Shown here: piece by piece, positions 53,065 through 63,152 of the stretch | Position numbering within the stretch: the first letter of the stretch is position 1 | How the letters are laid out: every line of letters starts with the position of its first letter | From: Bacillota bacterium | GTDB lineage: Bacteria > Bacillota_I > Bacilli_A > RF39 > UBA660 | DNA: 64,000 bases | Direction of reading: 5' to 3' | NCBI GenBank assembly: GCA_023430885.1 | Contig: JAEYYH010000020.1 | Span: forward strand, 17,663-81,662 | Notes under the pieces: generated by a model | The model's database searches: none | What the model saw: only the letters and a program-made list of their open reading frames with translations | Told to the model about the DNA's origin: nothing | Position numbers and translations under genes: made by a program

Positions 53065-53424
53065 TTATTTTGCCTTTTTTAGTTGTTTTTGTGCTTTATT
53101 AATAACATATCTTGCTTTCATAGCTTGTAAGTAAACTTTTAAAGCTTCTTTGTGTTTTTGGTTTGATGGTTTATACTCATGTTCACTTAAAGCATAAACT
53201 ACATCAAGTTTGATTGTTTTTAATTCGTCTTTAGCTAAAGTACCACTGTTTTCTCTTTTCAATAAATAATAACGATCGTATGTATTTATATCAACCATAT
53301 CATCGCCATCTTTAATACAATTAACTTCTTTTATACTTTCTAAATTAACTTCATATCTATATCTAAGATCCAATTTTTCTACCTGGCAAAAACTTCCTAA
53401 ACCAACTGTAAAAACTTTTTCCAT
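53065..53424 (-). CDS. Unknown protein between sufU and sufB
   Basis: 119 aa, Lys-rich C-terminal helix, no membrane segment; FTVGLGSFCQVEKLDLRYRY start. No family recognised. Position suggests Fe-S assembly linkage, by inference only. Confidence 0.65.
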   Translation of the reverse strand: MEKVFTVGLGSFCQVEKLDLRYRYEVNLESIKEVNCIKDGDDMVDINTYDRYYLLKRENSGTLAKDELKTIKLDVVYALSEHEYKPSNQKHKEALKVYLQAMKARYVINKAQKQLKKAK

Positions 53425-53440
53425 TAATCCCCCTAGTAAA

Positions 53441-53866
53441 TTATTTATCTACTTCTTTAAATGCTTTTTCTATACCCCACCAAGGAAGTAAAGCACATTT
53501 TTTACGATTAGGTTGCTTTCCTATGTCATCATATACAGCTGCATACTCAAGTACTTCAGCATCATAATGCTTCTCATCAACCATTTTTGTGAAATTATCA
53601 TAAATTTCTTTAGCTTCTTCAAGTGTTTTACCTATTAATGTTTCTATCATTATTGATGTAGAGCTTGTACATATAGCACATGCTTCACCATCAAATCTAA
53701 TATCTTTTATTTTACCATCTATCACTTTTACTTGAAGATGTATTTCATCTATACAACTATCATTATTAGTATCTGTTTTTATATAACTATCATCATCTAT
53801 TAAGCCACGATTTTTAGGATTTTGATAGTTTTCTAAAATAATACTTCTTTTTAAATTTTGATCCAT
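53441..53866 (-). CDS. sufU: Fe-S/sulfur relay protein SufU
   Basis: 141 aa. Zinc or sulfur ligands Cys38 (NDSCID), Cys63 and Cys66 (GEACAICTSS), and Cys124 (RKKCALLPWW). YQNPKNRG is typical. SufU accepts sulfur from SufS. Firmicute SufU normally is next to sufS; here sufS is absent. Confidence 0.92.
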   Translation of the reverse strand: MDQNLKRSIILENYQNPKNRGLIDDDSYIKTDTNNDSCIDEIHLQVKVIDGKIKDIRFDGEACAICTSSTSIMIETLIGKTLEEAKEIYDNFTKMVDEKHYDAEVLEYAAVYDDIGKQPNRKKCALLPWWGIEKAFKEVDK

Positions 53867-53918
53867 ATTATCATCCCTTTTACGTTAATATTATAATCTA
53901 TAAAGTAATAAAAAGCAA

Positions 53919-54965
53919 CTAACTAAGTACTTCTAAAGTACTTTTAATTTTCTGTTTTAATTTAGCTTCACTATTTTCTGTACGAAGCTTACTATTTAAA
54001 AAATGGTTTTCAATATATTCCATACGCATACCATAAAACCTAGATATTTTTTTTTGTAAATTATACCAGCTATTATTTTGCCAATCGCCATATTTTATCT
54101 CAATTAAGTTTATTAGATAATTCATAAGCAACATTTTCTCTTCTTTAGATATATTTGTAAATAATAAATCTTTTACTCTTCCAATCGAGTTTGCTATTTG
54201 AACTGTTCTAAGTTCTTCTTCAAAATCGCTGAATAATTCATTATCTAACATCTTTTGTTCTAACATATCAGAGCCTTCAAAAATATCAAGCATTTTCCTG
54301 TTAACTTTTCTTAAATCAGTACACGTAGTACCTAATATATTAATTCTATAATGGTAAGAAGTATCATCTAGACATTCAACCATAGTACTTTTACTAATAA
54401 CATTTAAAGTAAATGGATAGTCTTCCCATTTTAAATCTTCTGGAAAACTCTCTTTCTTTAATAACTCTTTACGATATATTTTATTACAACAACTAGGTTT
54501 AGTACTTACTAAATATTCTTTATTATCTTTTATATCAAATCTACTTTGTTCATGCTGACATTTACGACTTAAAAAAGAAAAATCTAAACCCTTATATCTT
54601 AAATCCATATTAGTTACTACAATATCATCATTGTTATTAATAGCTGTTATATACATCTTTTCATACATGTTAGGTTCAATATAGTCATCACTATCAATAA
54701 ATCCTATGTACTCACCTGTGGCCATAAGAAGTCCTTTATTGCGACTATAACCCGCACCTTTATTAACATGATTTCTTAATACTTTAATTCTTTCTGGGTA
54801 TAGTTTTTGATAATTACTAATAATATCAAAACTATTGTCAATGGAACAGTCATCTATCAAAATAATTTCAATACTATCTAAAGTTTGATTTAAAAGACTG
54901 TTTATACATTTATATAAATATTTACTACTGTTGTATACAGGAACAATAATACTTAGTCTAGGCAT
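53919..54965 (-). CDS. Family 2 glycosyltransferase
   Basis: 348 aa. LSIIVPVYNSSKYLYKCI, ILIDDCSIDNSF and GFIDSDDYIEP give the nucleotide-binding and DxD motifs; the C-terminal part is helical without membrane spans. Probably cell surface glycan synthesis. Confidence 0.9.
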   Translation of the reverse strand: MPRLSIIVPVYNSSKYLYKCINSLLNQTLDSIEIILIDDCSIDNSFDIISNYQKLYPERIKVLRNHVNKGAGYSRNKGLLMATGEYIGFIDSDDYIEPNMYEKMYITAINNNDDIVVTNMDLRYKGLDFSFLSRKCQHEQSRFDIKDNKEYLVSTKPSCCNKIYRKELLKKESFPEDLKWEDYPFTLNVISKSTMVECLDDTSYHYRINILGTTCTDLRKVNRKMLDIFEGSDMLEQKMLDNELFSDFEEELRTVQIANSIGRVKDLLFTNISKEEKMLLMNYLINLIEIKYGDWQNNSWYNLQKKISRFYGMRMEYIENHFLNSKLRTENSEAKLKQKIKSTLEVLS

Positions 54966-55012
54966 AACTTCACCTCTTGCTGTTTTATTATACCCTATTT
55001 TCTTATAATTTT

Positions 55013-55069
55013 AAATAAAAAGAATCTATTATCTAGATTCTATAATTATTTTTATAGCAGTTCTTTCTT
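55013..55069 (-). pseudogene. Duplicated 3' end of spoVS
   Basis: 54 of 57 bases identical to 56443-56499. Minus-strand reading gives ERTAIKIIIESR and stop, the last residues of SpoVS, plus its terminator hairpin (AGAATCT/AGATTCT). Confidence 0.85.
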
Positions 55070-55078
55070 TTGCAAATA

Positions 55079-56308
55079 CTATTTTAAATTATCAGAATAA
55101 TCTAAATATATATTTTCATTATCAAAATAAATACTTTGAGTTTTATTATATATTTGATTTATATCATCAACTTTATTAATAAATATTTCAGCATTTGATT
55201 TTTTAATTAATTCAAATCTATCTGAAAATTCATTTTTAATATTTTCGCCAGATTCTTTAAAACTTTCTGCATTCTTTTTAAATATTTGATCAATTTGCTT
55301 CTCTCTCATAACTGGAATCTTTTCAGCTAAATCACCAATTGCCTTTTGAGTAGAACCTAAACCCTTTAAGAAATTTCCCTCTAATGATTTATTTGCAGTT
55401 TTCTTAATAAACTTAGATGCTATTTCAAAATTATTTATATACTCTTCATCTAAAGCTTCAAGTTCTTCTTTCTTTGTTATTAGATAGTCTCCTTGATAAT
55501 TACCTAAAAGGAATATCTCTAAGAATGAAGAGAAAGAATATGTATATAATGCTAATCTATAATATTTAAATTTTTTCTCTAATTCATTTTGAATTGAATT
55601 CATCTTTTGATTCATTACAATCAAATTATTTTGTAATATATCATCAGTTATTTGCTTTTTATAGAAATTCATGTTTTTTTTGGCAGTTCTTTTTATATCC
55701 ATAACATATTTATGATTATTTGTTAAATATTGAGAATCATTCCAATTATATTTAAACTCTCTAATAATGTTATTTAAACATTCTAAATCCGCTTCAATTT
55801 CTGCTTCCTTGTCTTGTTGTAAAAATGAAAATATTTTTTTGCTTATTTCAATTATTTCATTTAATTGGCCTTCTATTTCATAAAGCGCTACTGCCATCAT
55901 CATTGTTGTTGGATCCAGTGGCACACTATTAACTTCTTTTAATTGTGCTAATTTTGATGAACCATCTGTCTTTTTTACAGCACCATATGTTATTCCTTTT
56001 TTCGTAGTATTTAATTTATCTCCAATATTTAAGTTTGTTACTCGGTAAAGACCACTACCACTTGTTTTTGAATCATTCGTAATTTCTTTTATAGTTGTCT
56101 CAATTGTTGATACGCTTGAACCTAAATTTGGCAACGAAGAAAGTGGCATTGCTATAGAATTACTTAATACCATATCTTTCTTAACATCAGCTAACATATA
56201 ATTTGTTACTGCTTGTAATTCATTATTATTTTCAACAGATTGCATTTCCGTATTACTTAAAACTAATTCTTTTTTACTACTTCTTTTAAATTTTTCTAAT
56301 ATTCCCAT
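55079..56308 (-). CDS. Unknown helical protein between spoVS repeats
   Basis: 409 aa. N-terminal 110 residues are Ser/Thr/Asn-rich, then a hydrophobic helix region (PTTMMMAVALYEIEG) and long coiled coils to the end. No nuclease, ATPase or recombinase motif. It is enclosed by direct repeats of the spoVS 3' end, which suggests acquisition as a unit. Confidence 0.7.
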   Translation of the reverse strand: MGILEKFKRSSKKELVLSNTEMQSVENNNELQAVTNYMLADVKKDMVLSNSIAMPLSSLPNLGSSVSTIETTIKEITNDSKTSGSGLYRVTNLNIGDKLNTTKKGITYGAVKKTDGSSKLAQLKEVNSVPLDPTTMMMAVALYEIEGQLNEIIEISKKIFSFLQQDKEAEIEADLECLNNIIREFKYNWNDSQYLTNNHKYVMDIKRTAKKNMNFYKKQITDDILQNNLIVMNQKMNSIQNELEKKFKYYRLALYTYSFSSFLEIFLLGNYQGDYLITKKEELEALDEEYINNFEIASKFIKKTANKSLEGNFLKGLGSTQKAIGDLAEKIPVMREKQIDQIFKKNAESFKESGENIKNEFSDRFELIKKSNAEIFINKVDDINQIYNKTQSIYFDNENIYLDYSDNLK

Positions 56309-56458
56309 ATATATTCACCACATACATTATAACATAATTAATTATTATAATTTTATTGTTAAACAATTAATTTTAATATTTATCTATATCATTAATTCTG
56401 TATAAATGACTTTTTTATCTTTCGAATTTTTATTTGAATTTCAAATAAAAAGAATCTA

Positions 56459-56719
56459 TTATCTAGATTCTATAATTAATTTTATGGCGGTTCTTTCTTC
56501 ACCATCTATTATAATATCAGTAAATGCTGGTATACATATTAAATTTTTACCACTTGGGGCAACAAATCCCCTCGCGATTGCTATTGCCTTTATAGCTTGA
56601 TTTAAGGCTCCTGCTCCTATTGCTTGCATCTCTACAGAGCCTCTTTCACGCATAACATTAGCAAGTGCTCCTGCAACACTATTAGGGTTTGATTTTGATG
56701 AAACTTTAAGCGTTTCCAT
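56459..56719 (-). CDS. spoVS: Stage V sporulation protein S
   Basis: 86 aa, complete. LKVSSKSNPNSVAGALANV, EMQAIGAGALNQAIKAIAIA and GERTAIKLIIESR are invariant SpoVS blocks (AlbA-like fold, nucleic-acid binding). Found in many non-sporulating relatives as well. Confidence 0.95.
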   Translation of the reverse strand: METLKVSSKSNPNSVAGALANVMRERGSVEMQAIGAGALNQAIKAIAIARGFVAPSGKNLICIPAFTDIIIDGEERTAIKLIIESR

Positions 56720-56879
56720 ATATAGTGATTCCTCTCTTTCTACATTAATATATATGTTGATTTTTTCCCTTATATGAAAAAAACTAATATAAATAAAGTA
56801 ACCTTTTTTTGTATACTTTAAAAATACTAGTTTAATATAAAATTGTACATCTATACTTACAAGTTATTAAAATAATTAA

Positions 56880-58067
56880 TTACCTAAAATATTTTTTTCT
56901 TTCATTATATGGTACATATTTCTTAATTAATTTTATTTCTTCTTCAAATTCTTTTTCTTTTGAAGTTGTTATAAATTCATTATGTTTCATTTGTATAAAT
57001 CTGTTTTCATCTTCACGATAAATTATTTTAGGAATATTAATAACATCGAAATCCATAATTAAATAATTGAAGAAAGATTCATATATATTTAGTTTAGAAG
57101 TCGTTATGGTTTTTTTTAATTGTGATTCCACTTTATCAAAGTCCATAGTTTGAACGGCAAAATCTTGAATAAAACTTATATTTTTTAAACCTTCTAATTT
57201 GCCATCCATATCAATATTAGGTAGACCATAATCACTAGCTTCTTTGTTTTCTTTCACTTTAATTAATTTGTTAGGATACTGTAATAATGGTTCTAACAAC
57301 TGTAATCCGTAGTTATCTTCTCCTAATAGTTTTAAGAAATAGTAATAAACTTGGATTTTTGATTCCATAATTGAAAGCACTATTTTTTTGCAGTCATCAT
57401 TGTATAAATTTTCTAAATACGGATTATATTTAGAAAATGGTATGCAATTAAAATTTAGATAGTTTCTAACATCAGCAGCAAGTAATCCATTATTTATTAT
57501 ATCTACTCTTGCTTTAACTAATCTATCTTTTAATGTTTCTACTCTCTCTTTGGCATCATAGTTAATCACTATTGTTTGTATGTCTTTCCTTTTCTCTGTC
57601 ATATAAATATCAGAATTGTTATTACCATTAAAAATTTCTTTTTCTGTATACTCCTTATATGTTAATTGCCTTCCTAAAAATTTACATATTAAATCATAAG
57701 TTTTTTTATCGAACTTATAATAGTTCATATCATTAATCAATATCTCATTATCATAAATATCTAATCTTGTTCTAGGAACGTTATCCCCAATAGATAAACC
57801 AGGAAATTCTTTATACGTATATATCTCTATTTTTTCTCTAATTTTAGAAGTTTCGATTACTTCAAGACAATGAATAACATCTCTATAAAAATTCGCACCA
57901 TAATGATTTGTAGTTGTATAATATAAATCACTATTAGGTAATATAAAAGCTGGTTTTGCTGATAGTATTGTGGAAGTTACACCCATGTTTTTATTTTCTT
58001 CACTTAAATTAGCTAATTCATATTTAATTAATTTCTTTTCTATTTCTTCATAATACGGTATTACCAT
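56880..58067 (-). CDS. Unknown protein, 395 aa
   Basis: Soluble; begins MVIPYYEEIEKKLIKYELAN, with mixed alpha/beta N-terminal half and helical C-terminal half. No motif recognised. AGGGAGG before ATG 58067. Divided from spoVS by about 160 AT-rich bases without clear elements. Confidence 0.7.
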   Translation of the reverse strand: MVIPYYEEIEKKLIKYELANLSEENKNMGVTSTILSAKPAFILPNSDLYYTTTNHYGANFYRDVIHCLEVIETSKIREKIEIYTYKEFPGLSIGDNVPRTRLDIYDNEILINDMNYYKFDKKTYDLICKFLGRQLTYKEYTEKEIFNGNNNSDIYMTEKRKDIQTIVINYDAKERVETLKDRLVKARVDIINNGLLAADVRNYLNFNCIPFSKYNPYLENLYNDDCKKIVLSIMESKIQVYYYFLKLLGEDNYGLQLLEPLLQYPNKLIKVKENKEASDYGLPNIDMDGKLEGLKNISFIQDFAVQTMDFDKVESQLKKTITTSKLNIYESFFNYLIMDFDVINIPKIIYREDENRFIQMKHNEFITTSKEKEFEEEIKLIKKYVPYNERKKYFR

Positions 58068-58128
58068 GAGTATACCTCCCTGCTGATTAATTATTATATT
58101 ATTTTACATGGAATAAGTAAAGTCTAAT

Positions 58129-58181
58129 AAAAAACTAATCTTTAGAGTGTCAAAGATAAGTCACTCATAAAGACTAGTTTT
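58129..58181 (-). terminator. Terminator of the sugar-phosphate operon
   Basis: Long imperfect stem: left arm from 58131, right arm 58162-58181, with a T run on the minus strand. Confidence 0.75.
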
Positions 58182-58187
58182 AATTTA

Positions 58188-59558
58188 TTAAATAATTTGT
58201 TTTATAATTTCATTTATTACGTCCATAAATTCATCATTTATTTCTTGTAATCTTTTTTCAGTATTAGCTTCAAATCTAATGGTTACACTTGGCCCTGTAT
58301 TAGAATATCTAATAAGTGCCCAGCCATCTTCAAACTCTACTCTAATACCATCTATATCATTAAATTTGTATTCTTTTGACTCAGCATATAATTTAACTCT
58401 ATCAACTATTTCAACTTTACCAGTTTCAGTAGTATTTACTTTAATTTCATCAGTTGAATAATAGGTATTTACATCACTACATAAATCATTTAATGTTTTA
58501 TCGGTATTAGATAGTACTTCAACCATTCTAAGTCCCGCATATATACCATCATCAAAAGCTTTAAATCTATCACCAAACCACATATGACCTGAATATTCAG
58601 CTGCATATTCAATATGGTCTTCATTTACTTTTCTAAACATATATGAATTACCAGTTCGGTACATAATTTTTTCTATTTTCAAATCATCTAAAGCATCTAG
58701 TAGTGCTTTAGAACATTTTACATCAAATAAAGCTTTTCTTACCTTTAATGAATCATTTAAGTAACGATACATAACAATCATAAAGATATCTGAGTTAATA
58801 ATATTTCCTTTGTTATCAATAATACGTACTCTATCACCATCTGCGTCTACCGCAATTCCTAAATCATAATTTAATTCTAGTACACGTTTTTGTAAATCAA
58901 CTAAATTTGATGAAACTGATGGGTCTGGATGATGATTTGGAAAATTACCATCACTTTCACAATATAGTAAGTCATATGTAACATTTAATCTATCTAGTAT
59001 ATCTTTTATTACAAGAGAGCATGTCCCATTACCACAGTCAATAACTAATTTTATTTTCTTATTTCCTAATTTTAGAGAATTAACTAATAAATTTATATAA
59101 TTTTCTCTTATATCATAAGTGCTATATATTCCTTTACCAGTAACAAAATTCCCAGCATTTGTATAATCTTTAAATGCTTGTATTTCTTCACCGGCAGCAT
59201 TTCCTCTACTATCAAAAGAAATTTTAAAACCATTGTGGTTACTTGGATTATGTGATGCTGTTATCATAACAGCAGACCATTTATTTAAAAAACTTCTAGC
59301 ATAATAATACATAGGAGTAGTAACTAATCCTAAATCAGTAACATTAACCCCAGTTTCAAGTAATCCTTTTATAAGATTCTCTGATAAAACAGGTGAAGAT
59401 AATCTGTTATCATGTCCTACCAATACTTCAGTAGCACCTCTCTCTAAAACGTAAGTACCAAAACTTTTTCCTAAAGTATAAGCAGTTTCATTTGTTATAT
59501 CATCATTATAAATTCCACGTATATCATAAGCTCTAAAAATAGTATCACTAATTTTCAT
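58188..59558 (-). CDS. manB: Phosphomannomutase/phosphoglucomutase
   Basis: 456 aa alpha-D-phosphohexomutase. Phosphoserine loop TASHNPSNHNG (Ser102), metal loop AVDADGDRVRI, sugar loop AEYSGHMWF and phosphate loop RYSNTGPSVTIRFE. Interconverts hexose-6- and 1-phosphates for surface glycans. Starts next to pgi. Confidence 0.93.
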   Translation of the reverse strand: MKISDTIFRAYDIRGIYNDDITNETAYTLGKSFGTYVLERGATEVLVGHDNRLSSPVLSENLIKGLLETGVNVTDLGLVTTPMYYYARSFLNKWSAVMITASHNPSNHNGFKISFDSRGNAAGEEIQAFKDYTNAGNFVTGKGIYSTYDIRENYINLLVNSLKLGNKKIKLVIDCGNGTCSLVIKDILDRLNVTYDLLYCESDGNFPNHHPDPSVSSNLVDLQKRVLELNYDLGIAVDADGDRVRIIDNKGNIINSDIFMIVMYRYLNDSLKVRKALFDVKCSKALLDALDDLKIEKIMYRTGNSYMFRKVNEDHIEYAAEYSGHMWFGDRFKAFDDGIYAGLRMVEVLSNTDKTLNDLCSDVNTYYSTDEIKVNTTETGKVEIVDRVKLYAESKEYKFNDIDGIRVEFEDGWALIRYSNTGPSVTIRFEANTEKRLQEINDEFMDVINEIIKQII

Positions 59559-60743
59559 CTAATCACCTAAACTTTCATTAATTATTTTTTTATATTTACT
59601 AACTCCTGGTTGATCAAAAGGATTCACATCAAGTAAGTAAGCCCCTGTTGCAGCAGCAAGTTCAAAGAAATAAATTAAGTATCCTATACTTTCTTCATTT
59701 AATTTGTCTACTTCTATAATATTGCTATAAACGCCATCTAAAAGATGCGCTTTAGCAACCGAAGTTACTGCTATATCATTAATTTCTTTTACTGTTTTAT
59801 TATACTTTGTATCAATAACTATATCTGTATTTATATTAATTACTGTTTCAAAAAGAATTCTTTCTCCTTCTTGAAAATATTGTCCTAAAGAATGTAAATC
59901 TCTCGTATTAACAGTAGTAATAGGAAGTATTCCTTTATTGCTTTTTCCTTGTGTCTCGGCAAAAAGTTGTTTTAACCATTCTCCTAAGAAAGATAATTTT
60001 TCTTCATAAAAAGTAAATGATTCAATAACTTTTCCAGATCTATATAAATCATCACGAATTATGGCATATTCAAAGGCCTTTTCTTTGTCAGCTGTTTTAG
60101 CACCATCTAATATTTTATTAATATCAAATCCTGCTACTGCTATTGGAAGAAGTCCTACTGGTGATAAAACAGAATATCTACCACCTATTTTTCTAGGTAC
60201 ATAGAACTTTTTATAACCATTTTTATTTGCTACATCAAGTAAAATGCTTTCATCTTTATCCGTTGTAATAAATACTCTATTTTTCAATTCTTCTTTAGAA
60301 TATTTTTCATTCATAATATCCATTAAATAATCAAATACTAGATTAGGTTCTAAAGTAGAGCCTGATTTAGATATCATGTTAATGCATATATCTTTATCAC
60401 TAATATAATCTTTTAATTCAGTTAGATAATTACTTGATAAAGTAGTACCCGCAAAAATAATTTCAGGTTTGCTTTTAGTAAAATAACCACTTAATGCATC
60501 AATAACCATTTTTGCTCCTAAGAAAGAACCACCAATACCTACTACTATAAAAACATCACATTTGTTTATAATATCCTTACTAGTAACTACTATATCATTT
60601 ATTTCCTCTTTAGTAATGCACTTCTGAATATCATACCAATCAGTCATATCATCTATAACAAGTTTATTTTTTATTTTTTCTATTCTTTGATTGTATTCCT
60701 TTTTATCAATGTCTTTCATATAACTTTCAAAATCAAATTTCAT
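59559..60743 (-). CDS. pgi: Glucose-6-phosphate isomerase
   Basis: 394 aa, shorter than Bacillus Pgi (about 450). GIGGSFLGAKMVIDAL, MISKSGSTLEPNLVFD and QLFAETQGKSNKGI, and a C-terminal FDQPGVSKYKK with the catalytic Lys. Links glycolysis to the phosphohexomutase. Confidence 0.94.
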   Translation of the reverse strand: MKFDFESYMKDIDKKEYNQRIEKIKNKLVIDDMTDWYDIQKCITKEEINDIVVTSKDIINKCDVFIVVGIGGSFLGAKMVIDALSGYFTKSKPEIIFAGTTLSSNYLTELKDYISDKDICINMISKSGSTLEPNLVFDYLMDIMNEKYSKEELKNRVFITTDKDESILLDVANKNGYKKFYVPRKIGGRYSVLSPVGLLPIAVAGFDINKILDGAKTADKEKAFEYAIIRDDLYRSGKVIESFTFYEEKLSFLGEWLKQLFAETQGKSNKGILPITTVNTRDLHSLGQYFQEGERILFETVININTDIVIDTKYNKTVKEINDIAVTSVAKAHLLDGVYSNIIEVDKLNEESIGYLIYFFELAAATGAYLLDVNPFDQPGVSKYKKIINESLGD

Positions 60744-60753
60744 ACTTCACCTC

Positions 60754-61230
60754 TTAATTATTTTCTATATTCTTTCCTACATCAATCCATTTAACATAAT
60801 TAGAATATTTTTCCATTTCTGGTATAGTAAGTTCAATTGCACTTTTGGCACTGCCACAAGCTGGAAAAACAGTTTCAAATCTTTTTAAAGATTCGTCTAA
60901 ATATACATCTACACATGGATTAATTCCAAATGGACATACGCCACCAACACCATGACCAATAAGTTCTTCAACTTTATCTCTATCAATCATACAAGCTTTA
61001 GTGTTAAATTCTAATTTATATTTAGAATTATCTATTTTAGTGTCTCCTGCCATTACTATTAATATAGGTTTATCATTAACCATAAAAGATAATGTCTTAG
61101 CTATACGTTCTGGTTTAGTTCCAAGAGCTTCCGCTGCAAGTTCTACCGTTGCACTAGATTCCTCTAATTCTATTACTTTATCTTCTATATCAAAGTTCTT
61201 AAAATACTCTTTTACTTTTTCTATTGCCAT
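60754..61230 (-). CDS. YbaK/EbsC-type aminoacyl-tRNA deacylase
   Basis: 158 aa. RIAKTLSF, VMAGDTKID, GVGGVCPFG and FPACGSAKSAIEL match the YbaK/ProX fold, which hydrolyses misacylated tRNA(Pro). Which amino acid is edited cannot be read from sequence alone. Confidence 0.88.
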   Translation of the reverse strand: MAIEKVKEYFKNFDIEDKVIELEESSATVELAAEALGTKPERIAKTLSFMVNDKPILIVMAGDTKIDNSKYKLEFNTKACMIDRDKVEELIGHGVGGVCPFGINPCVDVYLDESLKRFETVFPACGSAKSAIELTIPEMEKYSNYVKWIDVGKNIENN

Positions 61231-61234
61231 AATA

Positions 61235-61843
61235 TCACCTTAACTTCTTTCCTACAATGTGCGTGTATATAATTAAATATCCTAAAGAAAATGAATATCC
61301 TGCTAAAACATCACTAGTATAATGAACCCCTAAATATATTCTACTAAAACCTATAAATATAATAACTAGTCCCAAGAATGTACAACAAAAAAACTTTTTT
61401 CTAGGATTTTTAAATTTATAATAAATTAGATATATTAAAAAACCATAAAATGCCATACCTACCATAGCGTGTCCTGATGGAAAACTATAACTTGTTTCAA
61501 CAATAAGTCCTATATCAAGTGGGCGATCACGATGCACAATCATTTTAATTATTAAATTAATAAGAGTTATAGAAGTTAAATTAATTGTTATATACTTTCC
61601 ATATCTTTTATCTTTAATGAAAATGAATGAAAACAAACAAACTACTATTAATACAATTGCGCCGCCTAGATTAGTAAGTATAATTATATACTCATTTAAA
61701 TTTGTATTTCTTAAGTTCTCAACAATATATTTATTACCAAGCATGTCAATACTTAACTCAGTCATCATATATAAACTTATTAAAATTAGTATAAAAAACA
61801 AACTAAATAAAAATAATAATACCCATTTTATATTTTTTTTCAA
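61235..61843 (-). CDS. PAP2-family membrane phosphatase
   Basis: About 202 aa from a TTG at 61843; the frame is open to TTG 61912 but that overlaps a terminator. Six helices. Motifs KMIVHRDRP, SFPSGHAMVG and SRIYLGVHYTSDVLAG are the three PAP2 blocks. Likely dephosphorylates undecaprenyl-PP or lipid phosphates. Confidence 0.85.
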   Translation of the reverse strand: MKKNIKWVLLFLFSLFFILILISLYMMTELSIDMLGNKYIVENLRNTNLNEYIIILTNLGGAIVLIVVCLFSFIFIKDKRYGKYITINLTSITLINLIIKMIVHRDRPLDIGLIVETSYSFPSGHAMVGMAFYGFLIYLIYYKFKNPRKKFFCCTFLGLVIIFIGFSRIYLGVHYTSDVLAGYSFSLGYLIIYTHIVGKKLR

Positions 61844-61891
61844 AATATCACTAAACTCTCTATTATAATTTACTCCTAAAATAATTATAAC

Positions 61892-61914
61892 AAAAAAGAT
61901 GGCAAATGCCAACT
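61892..61914 (-). terminator. Terminator of the SDR gene
   Basis: AGTTGGCA/TGCCATCT stem with one mismatch and six T. Confidence 0.6.
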
Positions 61915-61947
61915 TTTCAAAATTTTATTACTATTTAAAACTAATAA

Positions 61948-62718
61948 TTATACTATTGTAAATCCACCATCTACTAATATAAATTGACCATTTACATAGT
62001 TTGAAGCATCACTTGATAAATAAATAACAGTTCCATTTAACTCGCCTTTTTTACCAGGACGACTTGCTGGAACTAAAGCAGAATAACCTTTTAAAAACTC
62101 TTCACTTTTAAATAAAGTATTTGCTGTCATTTCTGTTTCAAATAAAGCAGGGCCAATAGCATTAACAGTAATTCCAAACTTAGCATAACTAGCTGCCATT
62201 GCCTTTGTTAAGCCAAGTACAGCTGCTTTACTAGCATTATAACTATGTCTAATAAAAATATCCATCTTGTCACAAACAACAGCATTAACACTAGCTATAT
62301 TCACTATTTTGCCATAGTTTCTTTCTTTCATACAAGGTATAACATATTTAGATACCAAAAATATTGATTTTACATTAGTATCCATTGATTTATCCCATGC
62401 TTCTTCAGTAAGTGTATCAACACCACCGCCTACTGCAACTCCTGCATTATTAAGTAGTATATCTATATGCCCATATTCCTTTAATACTGTATCTATTGTG
62501 TTCTTTACATTTTCTTCATTTGTAACATCACACTCTAAAGCTAGACATTTTCTTCCTAAAGAATCTATTTCATTTTTAACTTCTTCTAACTTATCCATTC
62601 TTCTTGCTAATATAGCAACATTTGCCCCTTGCTTAGCATATGCAATTGCTGCATCTGCGCCAAGTCCACTAGAAGCACCTGTCACTACTGCAACTTTTCC
62701 ATTTAAATCAAACATCAT
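61948..62718 (-). CDS. SDR-family dehydrogenase (gluconate 5-dehydrogenase-like)
   Basis: 256 aa. TGASSGLG (residues 13-20, NAD(P) binding), NNAG (90-93), Ser143, Tyr160-x-x-x-Lys164. GXXXGXG motif and Ser-Tyr-Lys catalysis are complete; substrate is uncertain. Confidence 0.88.
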   Translation of the reverse strand: MMFDLNGKVAVVTGASSGLGADAAIAYAKQGANVAILARRMDKLEEVKNEIDSLGRKCLALECDVTNEENVKNTIDTVLKEYGHIDILLNNAGVAVGGGVDTLTEEAWDKSMDTNVKSIFLVSKYVIPCMKERNYGKIVNIASVNAVVCDKMDIFIRHSYNASKAAVLGLTKAMAASYAKFGITVNAIGPALFETEMTANTLFKSEEFLKGYSALVPASRPGKKGELNGTVIYLSSDASNYVNGQFILVDGGFTIV

Positions 62719-62889
62719 ATCACCTTCCTATTTTAAATAGTAACACTTATAAGAAAATTTTTCAATATAGTTACATATAATCTCTTATAATAATTCATGC
62801 ATAAAATACATTATATATATAGATTTAAGATTAAATAAGTCATTTTATTAACAAAATAATATAGTATATATAGAATTGAGGAATAAACA

Positions 62890-63003
62890 ATGATAATAAT
62901 TGAATTAGTAGGATTAGCCTTAATGTTTTTAGTAATAAATGTATATGTTGATTTTATTAGAGATTTAATTAGCCTAATAAAAGTTAAGTATAAAAAAAAT
63001 TAA
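62890..63003 (+). CDS. Small single-pass membrane protein
   Basis: 37 codons from ATG 62890 with GAGG. MIIIELVGLALMFLVINVYV then a basic amphipathic tail. A hairpin at about 63013-63040 follows. The 62719-62889 gap upstream is AT-rich with no clear gene. Confidence 0.55.
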   Translation: MIIIELVGLALMFLVINVYVDFIRDLISLIKVKYKKN

Positions 63004-63152
63004 TATAGTAATAAATAAAAGATAATTTTATCTTTTATTATATTGTTTTAAAAAGAAATGTAAATTTTACACTATAGCTAATAAATAGTATTTATAATTA
63101 TTTATTATATATAAAAAAACATGGTATCATTTAACTATAAGGAGATATGATT

